Part shown: positions 8,062-17,384 of the stretch, one piece after another
How positions within the stretch are numbered: the stretch's first letter is position 1
Layout of the letters: each line of letters begins with the position of its first letter
Origin: Leptolyngbyaceae cyanobacterium T60_A2020_046
Lineage (GTDB): Bacteria; Cyanobacteriota; Cyanobacteriia; Phormidesmidales; Phormidesmidaceae
Length of the DNA stretch: 42,125 bases
Reading direction: 5' to 3'
Assembly (NCBI GenBank): GCA_015272155.1
Contig: JACYME010000101.1
Coordinates: forward strand, 1-42,125
Position numbers and translations under genes: made by a program
The notes under the pieces: generated by a model
Database searches by the model: none
Told to the model about the DNA's origin: nothing
What the model saw: the letters and a program-made list of their open reading frames with translations, nothing else

Positions 8062-8649
8062 CTACTCAGGCTTGATCCCCAAAAAATTCTGCTTGATCCA
8101 GCGTTTGAGGCGAGTTTTGCGACTGGGCGATTTGTTGGTGTGGGGAAAGGGTTTCGTCGGCACCTCAAACCCGAGGAACCGGGCGAGGGCTTCCCAGCCA
8201 TCCCCATCTTCCCAACAGACTTCGAGCAAATCCCCAGGACGATCGCGAAAGTAGTCTCGCACCGTCAAAAGGTGATTTTCATAGTACTCAATCAGCTCTC
8301 TTCTATGCCCATGGGGCCGATTAAAGCCATACACATACTTATCTGTGCGTTCTTTGAGTTCTGAGTGCTTGCACAGACTGCGGTACCAGGTTTCGGGATC
8401 TTTGCGACGGGTCAAAATGAACTTCGAGCCCGGAAACGCTTCATCAATTTCAGGAAAAATCAGCGGCCACGGCCAGTCTTCAAAACTATCGTAGCGATCG
8501 ACCCAATTGAGGAGCTCAGCAATATTATTTTCTCGCCACAGGGTAAATGCGTCGGGGTTCCAGCCGATGTGGTTTAGGCCCCAGTGCACAAGGCAGGTGC
8601 CAAGGGTGGTGGTTCCGGTTTTATTGAGGCCAATGCCTACAATCTTCAT
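8062..8649 (-). CDS. Sulfotransferase-like P-loop protein
   Basis: 195-residue protein of the short sulfotransferase type. The N-terminus MKIVGIGLNKTGTTTLGTCL is the 5'-phosphosulfate-binding loop for PAPS. Later segments (AFPGSKFILTRRKDPETWYRS, LLEVCWEDGDGWEAL) follow the sulfotransferase order of a 3'-phosphate-binding arginine strand and a late acidic segment. The start is the ATG at 8649 with GGAG seven bases upstream; an in-frame TTG 15 bp earlier is less likely. It shares strand and neighbourhood with the GDP-fucose genes, so a glycan acceptor is possible. The true acceptor cannot be read from sequence. Confidence 0.82.
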   Translation of the reverse strand: MKIVGIGLNKTGTTTLGTCLVHWGLNHIGWNPDAFTLWRENNIAELLNWVDRYDSFEDWPWPLIFPEIDEAFPGSKFILTRRKDPETWYRSLCKHSELKERTDKYVYGFNRPHGHRRELIEYYENHLLTVRDYFRDRPGDLLEVCWEDGDGWEALARFLGFEVPTKPFPHTNKSPSRKTRLKRWIKQNFLGIKPE

Positions 8650-8672
8650 CGGCAACTCCGTCAAATACTAAA

Positions 8673-8713
8673 CAGAGCATTCTCACGAGGGGGGCCAGCG
8701 TCAGAATGCTCTG
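8673..8713 (-). terminator. Terminator of the DUF2996 gene
   Basis: Perfect 11-bp inverted repeat: CAGAGCATTCT at 8673-8683 and its complement at 8703-8713, with a 19-nt loop. On the minus strand it runs into TTTAGTATTTG. It separates the DUF2996 gene from the sulfotransferase gene, so these two are probably not one operon. Confidence 0.65.
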
Positions 8714-8751
8714 CAAACTTTTTGAATGTCAGGGGCGATCGCGTTTAGGAA

Positions 8752-9261
8752 TCAGTTCCGAGTCAGCCACTTTTGGCCGTTCAAGCGCTGGAGGGTATAC
8801 AGCACCATGAGATCAAGGGTGATTTTGCGCTCATCCCCCATAAACTGTTCAATCGTACTGGCCTGTTGGCCCCCATCGGCGTAGTAATAAAACTTCGGGC
8901 CAGTAATATCTTCCTTGGTAAACACCACGGTGAACTGGCGATTCTTGGCGGGCCATTTGCCGACTACCTGCCAATAGGCAGTGCTGTCATCCGCTCCTGC
9001 AACGGAGAGGGGCGAGTTTTGAAAACTCAGGGCAACTCCGGCTAGCCCCGCATTGTCGAGGGCGGTGGAGAGTGATGGCAGGTAATGCTGCTCAATAAAT
9101 TCCTGGAAAGGTTTATCTTCTAGTGCCGGTGGCTTTTCTTTTTTAGCTTTGGTCGCCGTTGCTCCCGCCGCAGGTTTTGCGCTGGGGGCAGGCTTATTGT
9201 CAGCGCCGCCTGACTCTGAGCCAGAAGCCTTGGATTGTTGAGGGGTGTTTTCTTCAGCCAT
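8752..9261 (-). CDS. DUF2996 family protein
   Basis: 169-residue protein of a family I know only from cyanobacteria and plants; function unknown. Residues 1-45 are low complexity (S, A, P, K), probably disordered. The conserved core follows: PPALEDKPFQEFIEQHYLPSL, then WQVVGKWPAKNRQFTVVF, FYYYADGGQQASTIEQF and the C-terminus TLQRLNGQKWLTRN. The frame is open further upstream, but the ATG at 9261 gives the usual family start (MAEE). No signal peptide or membrane helix is visible. Confidence 0.85.
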   Translation of the reverse strand: MAEENTPQQSKASGSESGGADNKPAPSAKPAAGATATKAKKEKPPALEDKPFQEFIEQHYLPSLSTALDNAGLAGVALSFQNSPLSVAGADDSTAYWQVVGKWPAKNRQFTVVFTKEDITGPKFYYYADGGQQASTIEQFMGDERKITLDLMVLYTLQRLNGQKWLTRN

Positions 9262-9397
9262 GGTTATCGCTCGTATGACCAACAGCGCATCTGCCGCAGC
9301 GTGGGGTGCAGCGCGATCGCACTCTCGTCTCCATAGTAAGGCAATCTCCTGCCCCTCACCGCAGGGCAGCGCGATCGCGATCGCCAATACCTCAGAT

Positions 9398-10432
<1,035 letters not shown>

Positions 10433-10475
10433 TCACGTGCGATCGCGCCTCTGATCTCACCCGCATCCGCACCTT

Positions 10476-11549
10476 CTAGGACATCGCCTGGGTGAGATCA
10501 CGACGCACCGTGGCAGTATCCGTCGCATTGCCGTTGCCCGCAGAGTGGGAAATGCCAATCGCGGCCAAGTCTGCCTCAACCATGAGCTTGACCAACGCTT
10601 CAAAGGTAATGCTAGGCTCCCAGCCGAGCTTTTGCCGCGCCTTGGTCGGATCTCCAATCAACAAATCCACCTCCGCCGGACGCAGATAGCGGGGATCAAA
10701 CTCCACATAATCGCGCCAGTTCAGATTGACATGCCCAAAGGCCACACTCAAAAACTCCTCCACGGAGTGGGTTTCGCCCGTCGCGACGACATAATCATCG
10801 GGCTGATCCTGTTGCAGCATGAGCCACATCGCGCGCACATAGTCCTTGGCATAGCCCCAGTCACGCTTGGCGTCGAGGTTGCCGAGATATATCTTTTTCT
10901 GCTTGTCAGCCACAATGCGCGCAACCGCACGGGTAATTTTGCGCGTCACGAAGGTTTCCCCCCGACGGGGTGACTCGTGGTTGAACAAAATGCCGTTGCA
11001 CGCAAACAAATCGTAGGACTCTCGATAGTTCACCGTTTGCCAATGGGCATAAACCTTTGCACAGGCGTAGGGGCTGCGGGGATAAAAGGGCGTTGCCTCC
11101 GATTGGGGAATGTCTTGCACCTTGCCATACATTTCTGAGGAGCCCGCTTGGTAATAGCGCACTTGAATTCCGGTGCGCTGCTGATAATCCCGGATAGCTT
11201 CTAGGAGGCGCAACGCACCCATCGCGACCGTATCCACGGTGTATTCCGGAGAGTCAAAGCTAACCCGCACGTGGGATTGTGCGCCTAAGTTATAGACTTC
11301 GATAGGTTCGACCTGTTCGAGGATTCGGCGCAACATGGTGCCATCGGTGAGGTCGCCGTAGTGCAAGAACAGTCGAGCATTTTCGTTGTGGGGATCTTCG
11401 TAGACGTGGTCAATGCGATCGGTATTAAAGGTCGAGGTTCGGCGAATGATGCCGTGGACTTCGTAGCCTTTTTCAAGCAATAACTCAGTCAGGTAAGACC
11501 CGTCTTGACCTGTAATTCCGGTTAGAAGTGCGCGCTTAGGTTGCGTCAT
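10476..11549 (-). CDS. gmd: GDP-mannose 4,6-dehydratase
   Basis: First step of GDP-fucose synthesis, GDP-mannose to GDP-4-keto-6-deoxymannose. The protein is 357 residues: [13 protein letters not shown] (NADP loop, about 8-20), [49 protein letters not shown] with the catalytic Tyr and Lys, and [17 protein letters not shown]. All match GMD. The last 25 or so residues are rich in Asn, Thr and Ala and may be a disordered tail. It is followed by fcl. The upstream gap of 437 bp contains a structured-RNA candidate that could be the gmd leader. Confidence 0.96.
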   Translation of the reverse strand: MTQPKRALLTGITGQDGSYLTELLLEKGYEVHGIIRRTSTFNTDRIDHVYEDPHNENARLFLHYGDLTDGTMLRRILEQVEPIEVYNLGAQSHVRVSFDSPEYTVDTVAMGALRLLEAIRDYQQRTGIQVRYYQAGSSEMYGKVQDIPQSEATPFYPRSPYACAKVYAHWQTVNYRESYDLFACNGILFNHESPRRGETFVTRKITRAVARIVADKQKKIYLGNLDAKRDWGYAKDYVRAMWLMLQQDQPDDYVVATGETHSVEEFLSVAFGHVNLNWRDYVEFDPRYLRPAEVDLLIGDPTKARQKLGWEPSITFEALVKLMVEADLAAIGISHSAGNGNATDTATVRRDLTQAMS

Positions 11550-11634
11550 ATTAGTCTGGTTTCCTCACGAATCTCAATAAGCCTGCCTGAGTAGAGTCGC
11601 CCTGTTTTGGCAACAGACAGGCCGAGGCAAGCAG

Positions 11635-11803
11635 GGGCTGTTCACAAAATTAACCTTGAATGGGGCAGCCCGGCGGCACGAAACTGTGGAGTTTTTGCAA
11701 AGCCTCGGGGATAACCCGGTCTGAGGCTGAGACCAAGGCATGAAAACCGGCGGTTTTAGAGTACCCAGGTTAAGGGTAAACCTCGCGTTGGGATAGTGCC
11801 GCC
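11635..11803. ncRNA. Candidate structured RNA (orientation unknown)
   Basis: A run of nested perfect stems lies in a gene-free gap of 437 bp. GGGCTG (11635-11640) pairs with CAGCCC (11666-11671). Directly next, GGCGGCAC (11672-11679) pairs with GTGCCGCC (11796-11803). Inside this closing stem are AAACT/AGTTT (11681-11694), AGCCTC/GAGGCT (11701-11728, with an inner GGG/CCC), AAAACC/GGTTTT (11743-11757) and AGGTT/AACCT (11767-11783). Six stems in 170 nt are unlikely by chance. I checked by eye for tmRNA, RNase P, SRP and cobalamin or TPP riboswitch signatures and found none. On the minus strand it would be the 5' leader of gmd. On the plus strand it would be a free RNA ending at the hairpin at 11856-11888. 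Confidence 0.45.
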
Positions 11804-11855
11804 CGCTCGTATTTCTGCCATTGCATCCGACCTTTCGGGAGAGTAATGACACCAG

Positions 11856-11888
11856 AAAGCCACCCTCAGGCAATCTGAAGGTGGCTTT
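11856..11888. terminator. Bidirectional terminator hairpin past gor
   Basis: AAAGCCACCCTCAG (11856-11869) pairs with CTGAAGGTGGCTTT (11875-11888) with one mismatch and a 5-nt loop. The plus-strand side ends in TTTTAAG and the minus-strand side in CTTTCTGG. It can terminate gor (stop at 11987) or a plus-strand RNA from 11.6 kb. Confidence 0.6.
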
Positions 11889-11986
11889 TAAGCCTACAGC
11901 AGCGATCGCTGACTTTCTGGACAGCGCAGCACACCATGGCGCCACCATCCCCAGGAATGTGGGGAGGCTTGCGAGAGGGGACTGAG

Positions 11987-13339
11987 CTATCGCATGGTCA
12001 CGAACTCTTCCGCCGCGCTGGGGTGAATGCCCACCGTGGCATCAAAGTTGGCCTTGGTTGCACCGGTTTTGAGGGCGATCGCGACCCCTTGGATAATTTC
12101 CGCAGCGTCATCACCAACCATGTGCGCTCCAATGACGCGATCGCTCTCCTTGTGGACGATTAACTTCATCAGCGTCTTAGCCGGGATATTGGGCAAGGTG
12201 TAGAACATCGGGCGGAACCGAGAGCGATAGATGGTGATGCCGTCTTCGCCATATTTCGCGATCGCCTCGGCCTCTGTCAGCCCAACAGTGGCTGCTTCTG
12301 GCGTGGTAAAGACGGCGGTGGGTACATTCTCATAGCTCATCGTGCGCGACTGTCCACCAAATTCCGTATCGGCAAAGGCCCGCCCTTCGTTGATGGCAAC
12401 AGGGGTCAGGTTCATGCGATCGGTGCAGTCACCCACGGCAAAAATGTTGGGCTCAGCAGTGCGACTGTATTCATCCACCGCGATTGCACCCGCTGCCAGT
12501 TCGACCTTGGTGTTTTCAATCCCCAGGTTATCGAGCTTGGGCTTGCGGCCTAGCGCCGCCAGACTCACCGCATCTGCGACGATGTGGGCTTCTCCGTCCT
12601 GGGTTGTGACCGAGACGGTAACACCGCCATCCGTCTTCTCGAGACCCGTCACCTCAGCATGGGTGATCATCCGAATACCGCTGACTTCCATCGCCGCTTG
12701 AATTTCAGTGCGAATATCCTCATCAAAGCCGCGCAAAATTTGGCCAGAGCGGATAATCTGCGTGACTTCCACGCCAATTTGATTCAGGATGCAGGCAAAT
12801 TCACAGCCGATGTAGCCCCCGCCCAAAATCACAATCCGTTCTGGACGCGGGCGCAGGTTAAAGATTTCGTCGGAGGTGATGGCGTGCTCAATACCGGGGA
12901 TAGGAGGACGCACCGGCGTGCCCCCCACGGCAATCAGAATTTTGTCGGCGGTGACGGTTTGTCCCCCCACATCCAGCGTGTGAGCGTCAATGAACCGAGC
13001 ATGGGCCTCAAAGACTGTCACCTTGGAATTATCCAACATGCGCTCATAAATGCCATTGAGGCGAGCCACTTCAGCATTGACGCGGGTAATCAGGGTATCC
13101 CAGTCGAGCTCGCTCTGGACGGGGCTCCACCCATAGCCGACTGCGGCTTCAAACTTGATCGGAAACCGAGAGGCGTACATCATCAGCTTTTTGGGAACGC
13201 AGCCCCGGTTTACGCAGGTGCCCCCAAGCTGCCAGGACTCGGCCACGGCGACGCGGGCTCCATACTGGGCGGCTCGTCGGGCCGAAGCGATGCCCCCTGA
13301 GCCGCCGCCGATTACAAATAAATCAAAGTCGTAACTCAT
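11987..13339 (-). CDS. gor: Glutathione-disulfide reductase
   Basis: 450-residue flavoprotein that reduces GSSG with NADPH. It has the FAD fold GGGSGGIASARRAA near residue 10, the redox-active disulfide GGTCVNRGCVPKKLM near 40-55, and the NADPH fold VILGGGYIGCEFACIL. FAVGDCTDRMNLTPVAI is the second FAD motif, and HPSAAEEFVTMR holds the C-terminal catalytic His-Glu. The ATG at 13339 gives the canonical start YDFDLFVIGGGSGG; the open frame above it is not conserved. Next to it lie a peroxiredoxin and a PerR-like regulator, so the locus is an oxidative-stress cluster. Confidence 0.95.
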   Translation of the reverse strand: MSYDFDLFVIGGGSGGIASARRAAQYGARVAVAESWQLGGTCVNRGCVPKKLMMYASRFPIKFEAAVGYGWSPVQSELDWDTLITRVNAEVARLNGIYERMLDNSKVTVFEAHARFIDAHTLDVGGQTVTADKILIAVGGTPVRPPIPGIEHAITSDEIFNLRPRPERIVILGGGYIGCEFACILNQIGVEVTQIIRSGQILRGFDEDIRTEIQAAMEVSGIRMITHAEVTGLEKTDGGVTVSVTTQDGEAHIVADAVSLAALGRKPKLDNLGIENTKVELAAGAIAVDEYSRTAEPNIFAVGDCTDRMNLTPVAINEGRAFADTEFGGQSRTMSYENVPTAVFTTPEAATVGLTEAEAIAKYGEDGITIYRSRFRPMFYTLPNIPAKTLMKLIVHKESDRVIGAHMVGDDAAEIIQGVAIALKTGATKANFDATVGIHPSAAEEFVTMR

Positions 13340-13562
13340 TGATTGGCCTCCCATCCCAGCGCTGAGCGCGGTTTTTAATCGGCAGTTGTGTAACGATGAT
13401 GAATCGGTGACTGTGTGATGACCTATGGGTCGGCGCGATCGCGAAATCCCTAAACCTGGCCCAGCTTGATCAACTTGCAAGCGGGTCACAAAACTTGAGC
13501 GATCGCCCCTACTCTGAGCTTAGACAGCTTTGGGGCAAGCGGGGGAAACTCCCGAACGTAAG
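13340..13562. other. gor upstream region, no gene seen
   Basis: The gap between gor and the peroxiredoxin gene totals 312 bp. It contains two HIP1-type CGATCG sites and, at 13563-13591, the terminator. I see no ORF with protein-like composition and no clear -35/-10 pair. Confidence 0.5.
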
Positions 13563-13591
13563 AAGGGGAGGACAGCGATCGCCCTCCCCTT
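13563..13591 (-). terminator. Terminator of the peroxiredoxin gene
   Basis: AAGGGGAGG (13563-13571) and CCTCCCCTT (13583-13591) form a perfect 9-bp GC-rich stem around a loop containing CGATCG. It lies 60 bp past the peroxiredoxin stop. The minus-strand side reads into CTTCTTACG and the plus side into TTTCCC. Confidence 0.6.
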
Positions 13592-13651
13592 TTCCCAAAG
13601 TCGTGGAGCAGCTGCGCGCCACTCCATCAACACTCAGAATCCCTCTGGTCT

Positions 13652-14188
13652 CTAGGCGCTTGCGCCCTTCAGGTACGCGAGCATGGTGTCAGCATCAGAC
13701 ACTTCAAAGGGATCCGTGGGGCAGTTGTCGCCAAAATCAGGCTCAATGAACATCTTCTCGATCTTGCAGTCGTTGACAACCATCGAGTAGCGCCAAGAGC
13801 GCATCCCGAAGCCCAGGTTGGACTTGTCAACCAGCATCCCCATCTTGCGGGTAAACTCACCGTTACCGTCGGGCAGCAAGAAAACCTTATCAACGCCTTG
13901 AGCCTTGCCCCACTGGAACATCACAAACGCATCGTTCACAGACAGGCAAATGACTTCATCAACGCCCTGAGCCTTGATATCTTCATATAGCTCTTCGTAA
14001 CGGGGTAGGTGAGTAGAGGAGCAGGTCGGCGTGAATGCACCGGGCAAGGAAAACAGCACAACCCGCTTACCACCAAAGATATCTTGGGTTGTCATGTCTT
14101 GCCAGCGGAAGGGGTTAGGCCCTTCGACAGACTCGTCACGGACACGAGTCTTGAACACAACGTCGGGTACACGCTCTAGAACAGCCAT
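13652..14188 (-). CDS. Type II peroxiredoxin
   Basis: 178-residue thiol peroxidase of the Prx5/PrxII group. The peroxidatic cysteine is C56 in [30 protein letters not shown] and [18 protein letters not shown] follow; the Cys in the latter may be the resolving cysteine. It reduces H2O2 and alkyl hydroperoxides, usually with glutaredoxin/GSH or thioredoxin, which fits the adjacent gor. It is divergent from a PerR-like gene, the same arrangement as sll1621/slr1738 in Synechocystis PCC 6803. A PerR-type palindrome lies 82 bp upstream. Confidence 0.93.
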   Translation of the reverse strand: MAVLERVPDVVFKTRVRDESVEGPNPFRWQDMTTQDIFGGKRVVLFSLPGAFTPTCSSTHLPRYEELYEDIKAQGVDEVICLSVNDAFVMFQWGKAQGVDKVFLLPDGNGEFTRKMGMLVDKSNLGFGMRSWRYSMVVNDCKIEKMFIEPDFGDNCPTDPFEVSDADTMLAYLKGASA

Positions 14189-14269
14189 AGAACCTCACTA
14201 AAATGCGTCTAACGATAAATTGCGGTTTACGAAGCGTGAACTGCAGCAGGCTGCAAGTTCGCCCTAAAG

Positions 14270-14284
14270 TTAGAATAGTTCTAA
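14270..14284. promoter_or_regulatory. Candidate PerR box
   Basis: TTAGAATAGTTCTAA is a 15-bp palindrome with 6-bp perfect arms (TTAGAA/TTCTAA) and a 3-bp centre, in the 7-1-7 layout of the B. subtilis PerR box. It is in the only intergenic space shared by the peroxiredoxin gene and the PerR-like gene, 82 and 128 bp from their starts. Confidence 0.6.
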
Positions 14285-14411
14285 ACTAAGAAAGTGACAA
14301 GCACGAGAGTCATTGAAATTTTGAGGCTGTTCTACAGATTTCAGTTTCCTCCTTCGGAATGCGTAGGATAGGAAAAAACTTCTGCCGTCGCGCGATAACA
14401 TTCGGACAACC

Positions 14412-14852
14412 ATGCTCTCTTCACAAGCGATTATTGATGCCCTAAAGCACCGCGGTCTGCGAGTTACACCCCAGCGGTATGCGGTATATGCCAACTTGCT
14501 CGCCCGGACAGATCACCCCACCGTGGAACAATTGCTCGTTGATCTCAACCACGATGGGCCGGTGTCTTCGCAGGCAACGGTGTACAACTCGCTTCAGGCT
14601 TTACGCGAGGTGGGCCTCGTGCGCGAAGTGCTGTTAGAGGAAGGGGTGTCGCGCTATGACGCCAATACAGCTCCCCATCATCACTTTCGGTGTCGCTGCT
14701 GTGGCCACATTGAAGATATTCCGTGGGGTACCTTTGCCAATCTGCGGCAAGCAGCTTTGCGCCCCGGTTTGACGCCCGATTCCTTTGAAGTGACGGTGCA
14801 AGGTGTTTGCGATCGCTGCACGTCTGCCCCTACCGAGTCCACAACGCCATAG
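14412..14852 (+). CDS. perR: PerR-like Fur-family regulator
   Basis: 146-residue Fur-family repressor. The N-terminal winged helix includes ALKHRGLRVTPQRYAVYANLL and the recognition helix VSSQATVYNSLQALREVGLV. The metal-binding half has DANTAPHHHFRCRCCGHIEDI, holding the His cluster and the first CxxC, and the C-terminal CDRC is the second half of the structural zinc site. The call of PerR over Fur or Zur rests on divergence from the type II peroxiredoxin and on the PerR-type palindrome between them. It is convergent with a ZIP transporter, so a role in metal control should not be excluded. Confidence 0.85.
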   Translation: MLSSQAIIDALKHRGLRVTPQRYAVYANLLARTDHPTVEQLLVDLNHDGPVSSQATVYNSLQALREVGLVREVLLEEGVSRYDANTAPHHHFRCRCCGHIEDIPWGTFANLRQAALRPGLTPDSFEVTVQGVCDRCTSAPTESTTP

Positions 14853-14893
14853 GGAAGGACAGCAGGCACCTAGGGTGGCATGATGCTGAGCCG

Positions 14894-15667
14894 CTAACCC
14901 AGCACAATATCGAGAAACATCATGACAACAAAGCCCGCCATCACCCCTAGCGTGCCACTCTGGCCCATACTTTTTTGATCGATATCCGGAATGATCTCGT
15001 CCACGATGACAAATAGCATGGCTCCGGCAGCGACGGCCATGCCCCAAGGCAAAACCGCCTGGGCAAGGTTGACGATGCCTGCCCCAACAATGCCGCCAAC
15101 GGGTTCCACTAGCCCCGTGAGGGTTGCGATCCCCAGGGCAAATTGAGGGCTGTAGCGTAATTCGCGCAGCGCGAGGGCAACCACAAGCCCCTCGGGCATA
15201 TTTTGCAGGGTAATCCCGATCGCAAGGGCGATCGCGCTGGTGTGATCCCCACCGCCAAACCCGACACCGACCGCCAGCCCCTCTGGAAAATTGTGGAGGG
15301 TGATGGCAATAACAAACAGCCAAATCCGCTTCAGGGTTTTGACCGATGGCCCTTCCTGGCCTTTAAAGAAATGTTCGTGGGGGAAGTGGTTGTGGGCGCT
15401 CCACAGCAAAACTGCGCCCAACAACACCCCCAACACCATAATCAGCGCTGCTGTTGGGGAGGCATAGCCGAGGGCGATCGCGGCTTCAGTACCCGGCAAA
15501 ATGAGCGAAAACGAGGTGGCTGCCAACATAATGCCACCTCCCAATCCCAACAGAACGCCCTGGGTTTGCTCGGAGGGATGAATCGGCAACAGCACTGGCA
15601 GGGCTCCAATCCCTGTGCCGAGCCCTGCTAAAAAACTGGCCGCGGCTCCGGTGACAAAGGTTTCCAC
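14894..15667 (-). CDS. ZIP-family divalent metal transporter
   Basis: 257-residue inner-membrane protein with eight predicted hydrophobic segments and a short His-containing loop (HNHFPHEHF). The two metal-site helices are intact: LHNFPEGLAVGV and LQNMPEGLVVAL. The family imports Zn2+, Fe2+ or Mn2+; the metal cannot be chosen from sequence. It ends 41 bp from the end of the PerR-like gene, convergent. Confidence 0.92.
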   Translation of the reverse strand: METFVTGAAASFLAGLGTGIGALPVLLPIHPSEQTQGVLLGLGGGIMLAATSFSLILPGTEAAIALGYASPTAALIMVLGVLLGAVLLWSAHNHFPHEHFFKGQEGPSVKTLKRIWLFVIAITLHNFPEGLAVGVGFGGGDHTSAIALAIGITLQNMPEGLVVALALRELRYSPQFALGIATLTGLVEPVGGIVGAGIVNLAQAVLPWGMAVAAGAMLFVIVDEIIPDIDQKSMGQSGTLGVMAGFVVMMFLDIVLG

Positions 15668-15817
15668 AGTGGTTCTTCACCTTGATATAAACAGGGTTTT
15701 CTCAGATATGGGGACAGCGATCGCAGCTCTAGCGACAGCATGGAGGCAGTCCTAGGGACAATGCCCGATCCCCCCCTCTCACCCAGTCCGAGGGAGACAA
15801 CCGGGCTCCAAGGCGAT

Positions 15818-15982
15818 CTATCTGCCCAAATTCTCTGGTCTACTTCGCTTCACCGACGCAGTCCTCCAAGCGGTGCCGCACCTGACACGTTCCGCAGCCA
15901 TTTGATCGCATCGTTCAATCGCTTCAACTTCGCGATCGTTAAGCATCCTCAACATCGTCGGTGTCATTCCTAAGAAATCCAT
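15818..15982 (-). CDS. Small uncharacterised protein, 54 residues
   Basis: ATG-initiated frame of 54 codons ending in TAG, in the gap between the ZIP gene and avtA. The first half looks like a real soluble helical protein: MDFLGMTPTMLRMLNDREVE, then AIERCDQMAAERVRCGTAW. The last 20 residues are rich in Arg and Ser. It has acid-base heptad character, two cysteines, and no membrane helix or signal peptide. I recognise no family. It is divergent from avtA; the two starts are 82 bp apart. No Shine-Dalgarno is visible, which is common in cyanobacteria. Confidence 0.5.
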   Translation of the reverse strand: MDFLGMTPTMLRMLNDREVEAIERCDQMAAERVRCGTAWRTASVKRSRPENLGR

Positions 15983-16000
15983 GCGATGCTAGAAAGGCTA

Positions 16001-16036
16001 TTGATTTAAGATTTAGTAGCATTAATACTCAGTATT
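16001..16036 (+). promoter_or_regulatory. avtA promoter with overlapping palindrome
   Basis: TTGATT (16001-16006) and TAATAC (16023-16028) are 16 bp apart, placing the start near 16035, 30 nt before the avtA ATG. A perfect palindrome, AATACT-C-AGTATT (16024-16036), overlaps the -10 and the start point, a typical repressor position. It also lies between avtA and the divergent 54-codon ORF. Confidence 0.5.
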
Positions 16037-16064
16037 GACGTCGCGACACAAGCCACAGTAGCCC

Positions 16065-17375
16065 ATGAACCCTGCCCTGACTCAATTTGGCGACCAGATG
16101 TCCCACCTTACTGGGGTTCGGGCCATTATGAAGGACATTATTGAAACCTTGCGGGCAGGGCAGGGAAAGACATTTATTAATCTCAGTGCAGGTAACCCCG
16201 TTATCTTACCGGAAGTTGAAAAGCTCTGGCGGGACTGCACCGCTGAGCTGTTAGCGAGTCCTGAATATGGCGAGGTCGTGTGTCGCTACGGGTCGAGCCA
16301 AGGCTACGAACCCTTCATTGAAGCCGTACTAGCCGACTTTAATCAGCGCTATGGCCTGTCGCTCACTGAGCGAAACCTGTTGATCACACCCGGTAGTCAA
16401 GCCCTCTACTTCTACGCTGCAAACGCCCTGGGGGGCTATGCCGCGTCTGGACAGCTCAAGGAAATCGTCCTGCCCCTGAGTCCTGACTATACCGGCTATG
16501 GTGGCGTTTCGCTGATCCCAGAAGCCTTGAGAGCGTATAAGCCCACTATTGATTTAGGCACTGAGCCCCATCGCTTCAAATACCGGCCTGACTTTAGCCA
16601 ACTTGAAATTACTGAGAATACCGGCTTCGTCCTATTTTCTCGGCCCTGTAACCCAACGGGAAATGTGCTGACAGATGAGGAAGTAGCGCGCATTGCTGCC
16701 CTAGCCAAGCCCCATAATGTTCCCGTGCTCGTTGATTCAGCCTATGCCCCACCCTACCCAGCGCTGAACTTTACAGAAATGACGCCAGTGTTTGGGGACA
16801 ACATGGTGCACTGCATCAGCTTGTCGAAGGCCGGTTTGCCGGGAGAACGGATTGGGATCGCCATTGGAGATGAGGCGGTGATTCAAGTTTTGCAGTCCTT
16901 CCAGACGAATCTCTGCATTCACTCCTCTCGCTATGGGCAGGCGATCGCAGCGCGAGCGATCGGCTCTGGAGCCCTGGGTGCGATCGCAGAAACCGTCATC
17001 CGTCCCCATTACCGTGGCAAGTTCACGGTTTTGGAAGAAAATCTAGAGCGCTACATGCCTGAGTCAGCCCCCTGGTATCTTCACCGGGGTGAGGGGGCAA
17101 TCTTTGCGTGGCTGTGGTTTGATGAACTGCCCGTAACGGATTGGGAGCTGTACCAACAGTTGAAGCAATATGGCGTCATCGTGGTGCCTGGAGAGCCTTT
17201 CTTCCCAGGATTAAAGGAAGATTGGCTCCATACCAAACAATGTATCCGCATTAGCCTGACGGCTACCGATGATGAGATTGCGACGGGCGTTCGGCATTTG
17301 GCGACGGTCGTCAGCGATCTATATCGCCAAGGTGTGGCGGCTCAAACCCCGGTTGAGGTAGCCCAATCCCGCTAG
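16065..17375 (+). CDS. avtA: Valine-pyruvate aminotransferase
   Basis: 436-residue fold-type I PLP aminotransferase, closely following E. coli AvtA in order and length: NLSAGNPVILPEVEKLW, ITPGSQALYFY, SRPCNPTGNVLTDEE, then SLSKAGLPGERIGIAIG with the PLP lysine in SLSKAGLPG. EGAIFAWLWFDELP and VVPGEPFFPGL follow. It transfers amino groups between valine and pyruvate or alanine. The ATG at 16065 gives the family start. rimM begins 9 bp after the stop, so the two form an operon. Confidence 0.92.
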   Translation: MNPALTQFGDQMSHLTGVRAIMKDIIETLRAGQGKTFINLSAGNPVILPEVEKLWRDCTAELLASPEYGEVVCRYGSSQGYEPFIEAVLADFNQRYGLSLTERNLLITPGSQALYFYAANALGGYAASGQLKEIVLPLSPDYTGYGGVSLIPEALRAYKPTIDLGTEPHRFKYRPDFSQLEITENTGFVLFSRPCNPTGNVLTDEEVARIAALAKPHNVPVLVDSAYAPPYPALNFTEMTPVFGDNMVHCISLSKAGLPGERIGIAIGDEAVIQVLQSFQTNLCIHSSRYGQAIAARAIGSGALGAIAETVIRPHYRGKFTVLEENLERYMPESAPWYLHRGEGAIFAWLWFDELPVTDWELYQQLKQYGVIVVPGEPFFPGLKEDWLHTKQCIRISLTATDDEIATGVRHLATVVSDLYRQGVAAQTPVEVAQSR

Positions 17376-17384
17376 TCCGCTCCT

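Noticed and set aside
11635-11888. tmRNA, RNase P RNA, SRP RNA or a known riboswitch at this site
   Set aside because: No tag peptide or tRNA-like ends, no RNase P or SRP core, and no cobalamin or TPP consensus found by eye on either strand. Only a covariance-model search can settle it.
11574-11948. 124-codon minus-strand frame between gor and gmd
   Set aside because: Protein composition is poor (many Cys, Arg, Pro) and the DNA is better explained by the run of perfect RNA stems.
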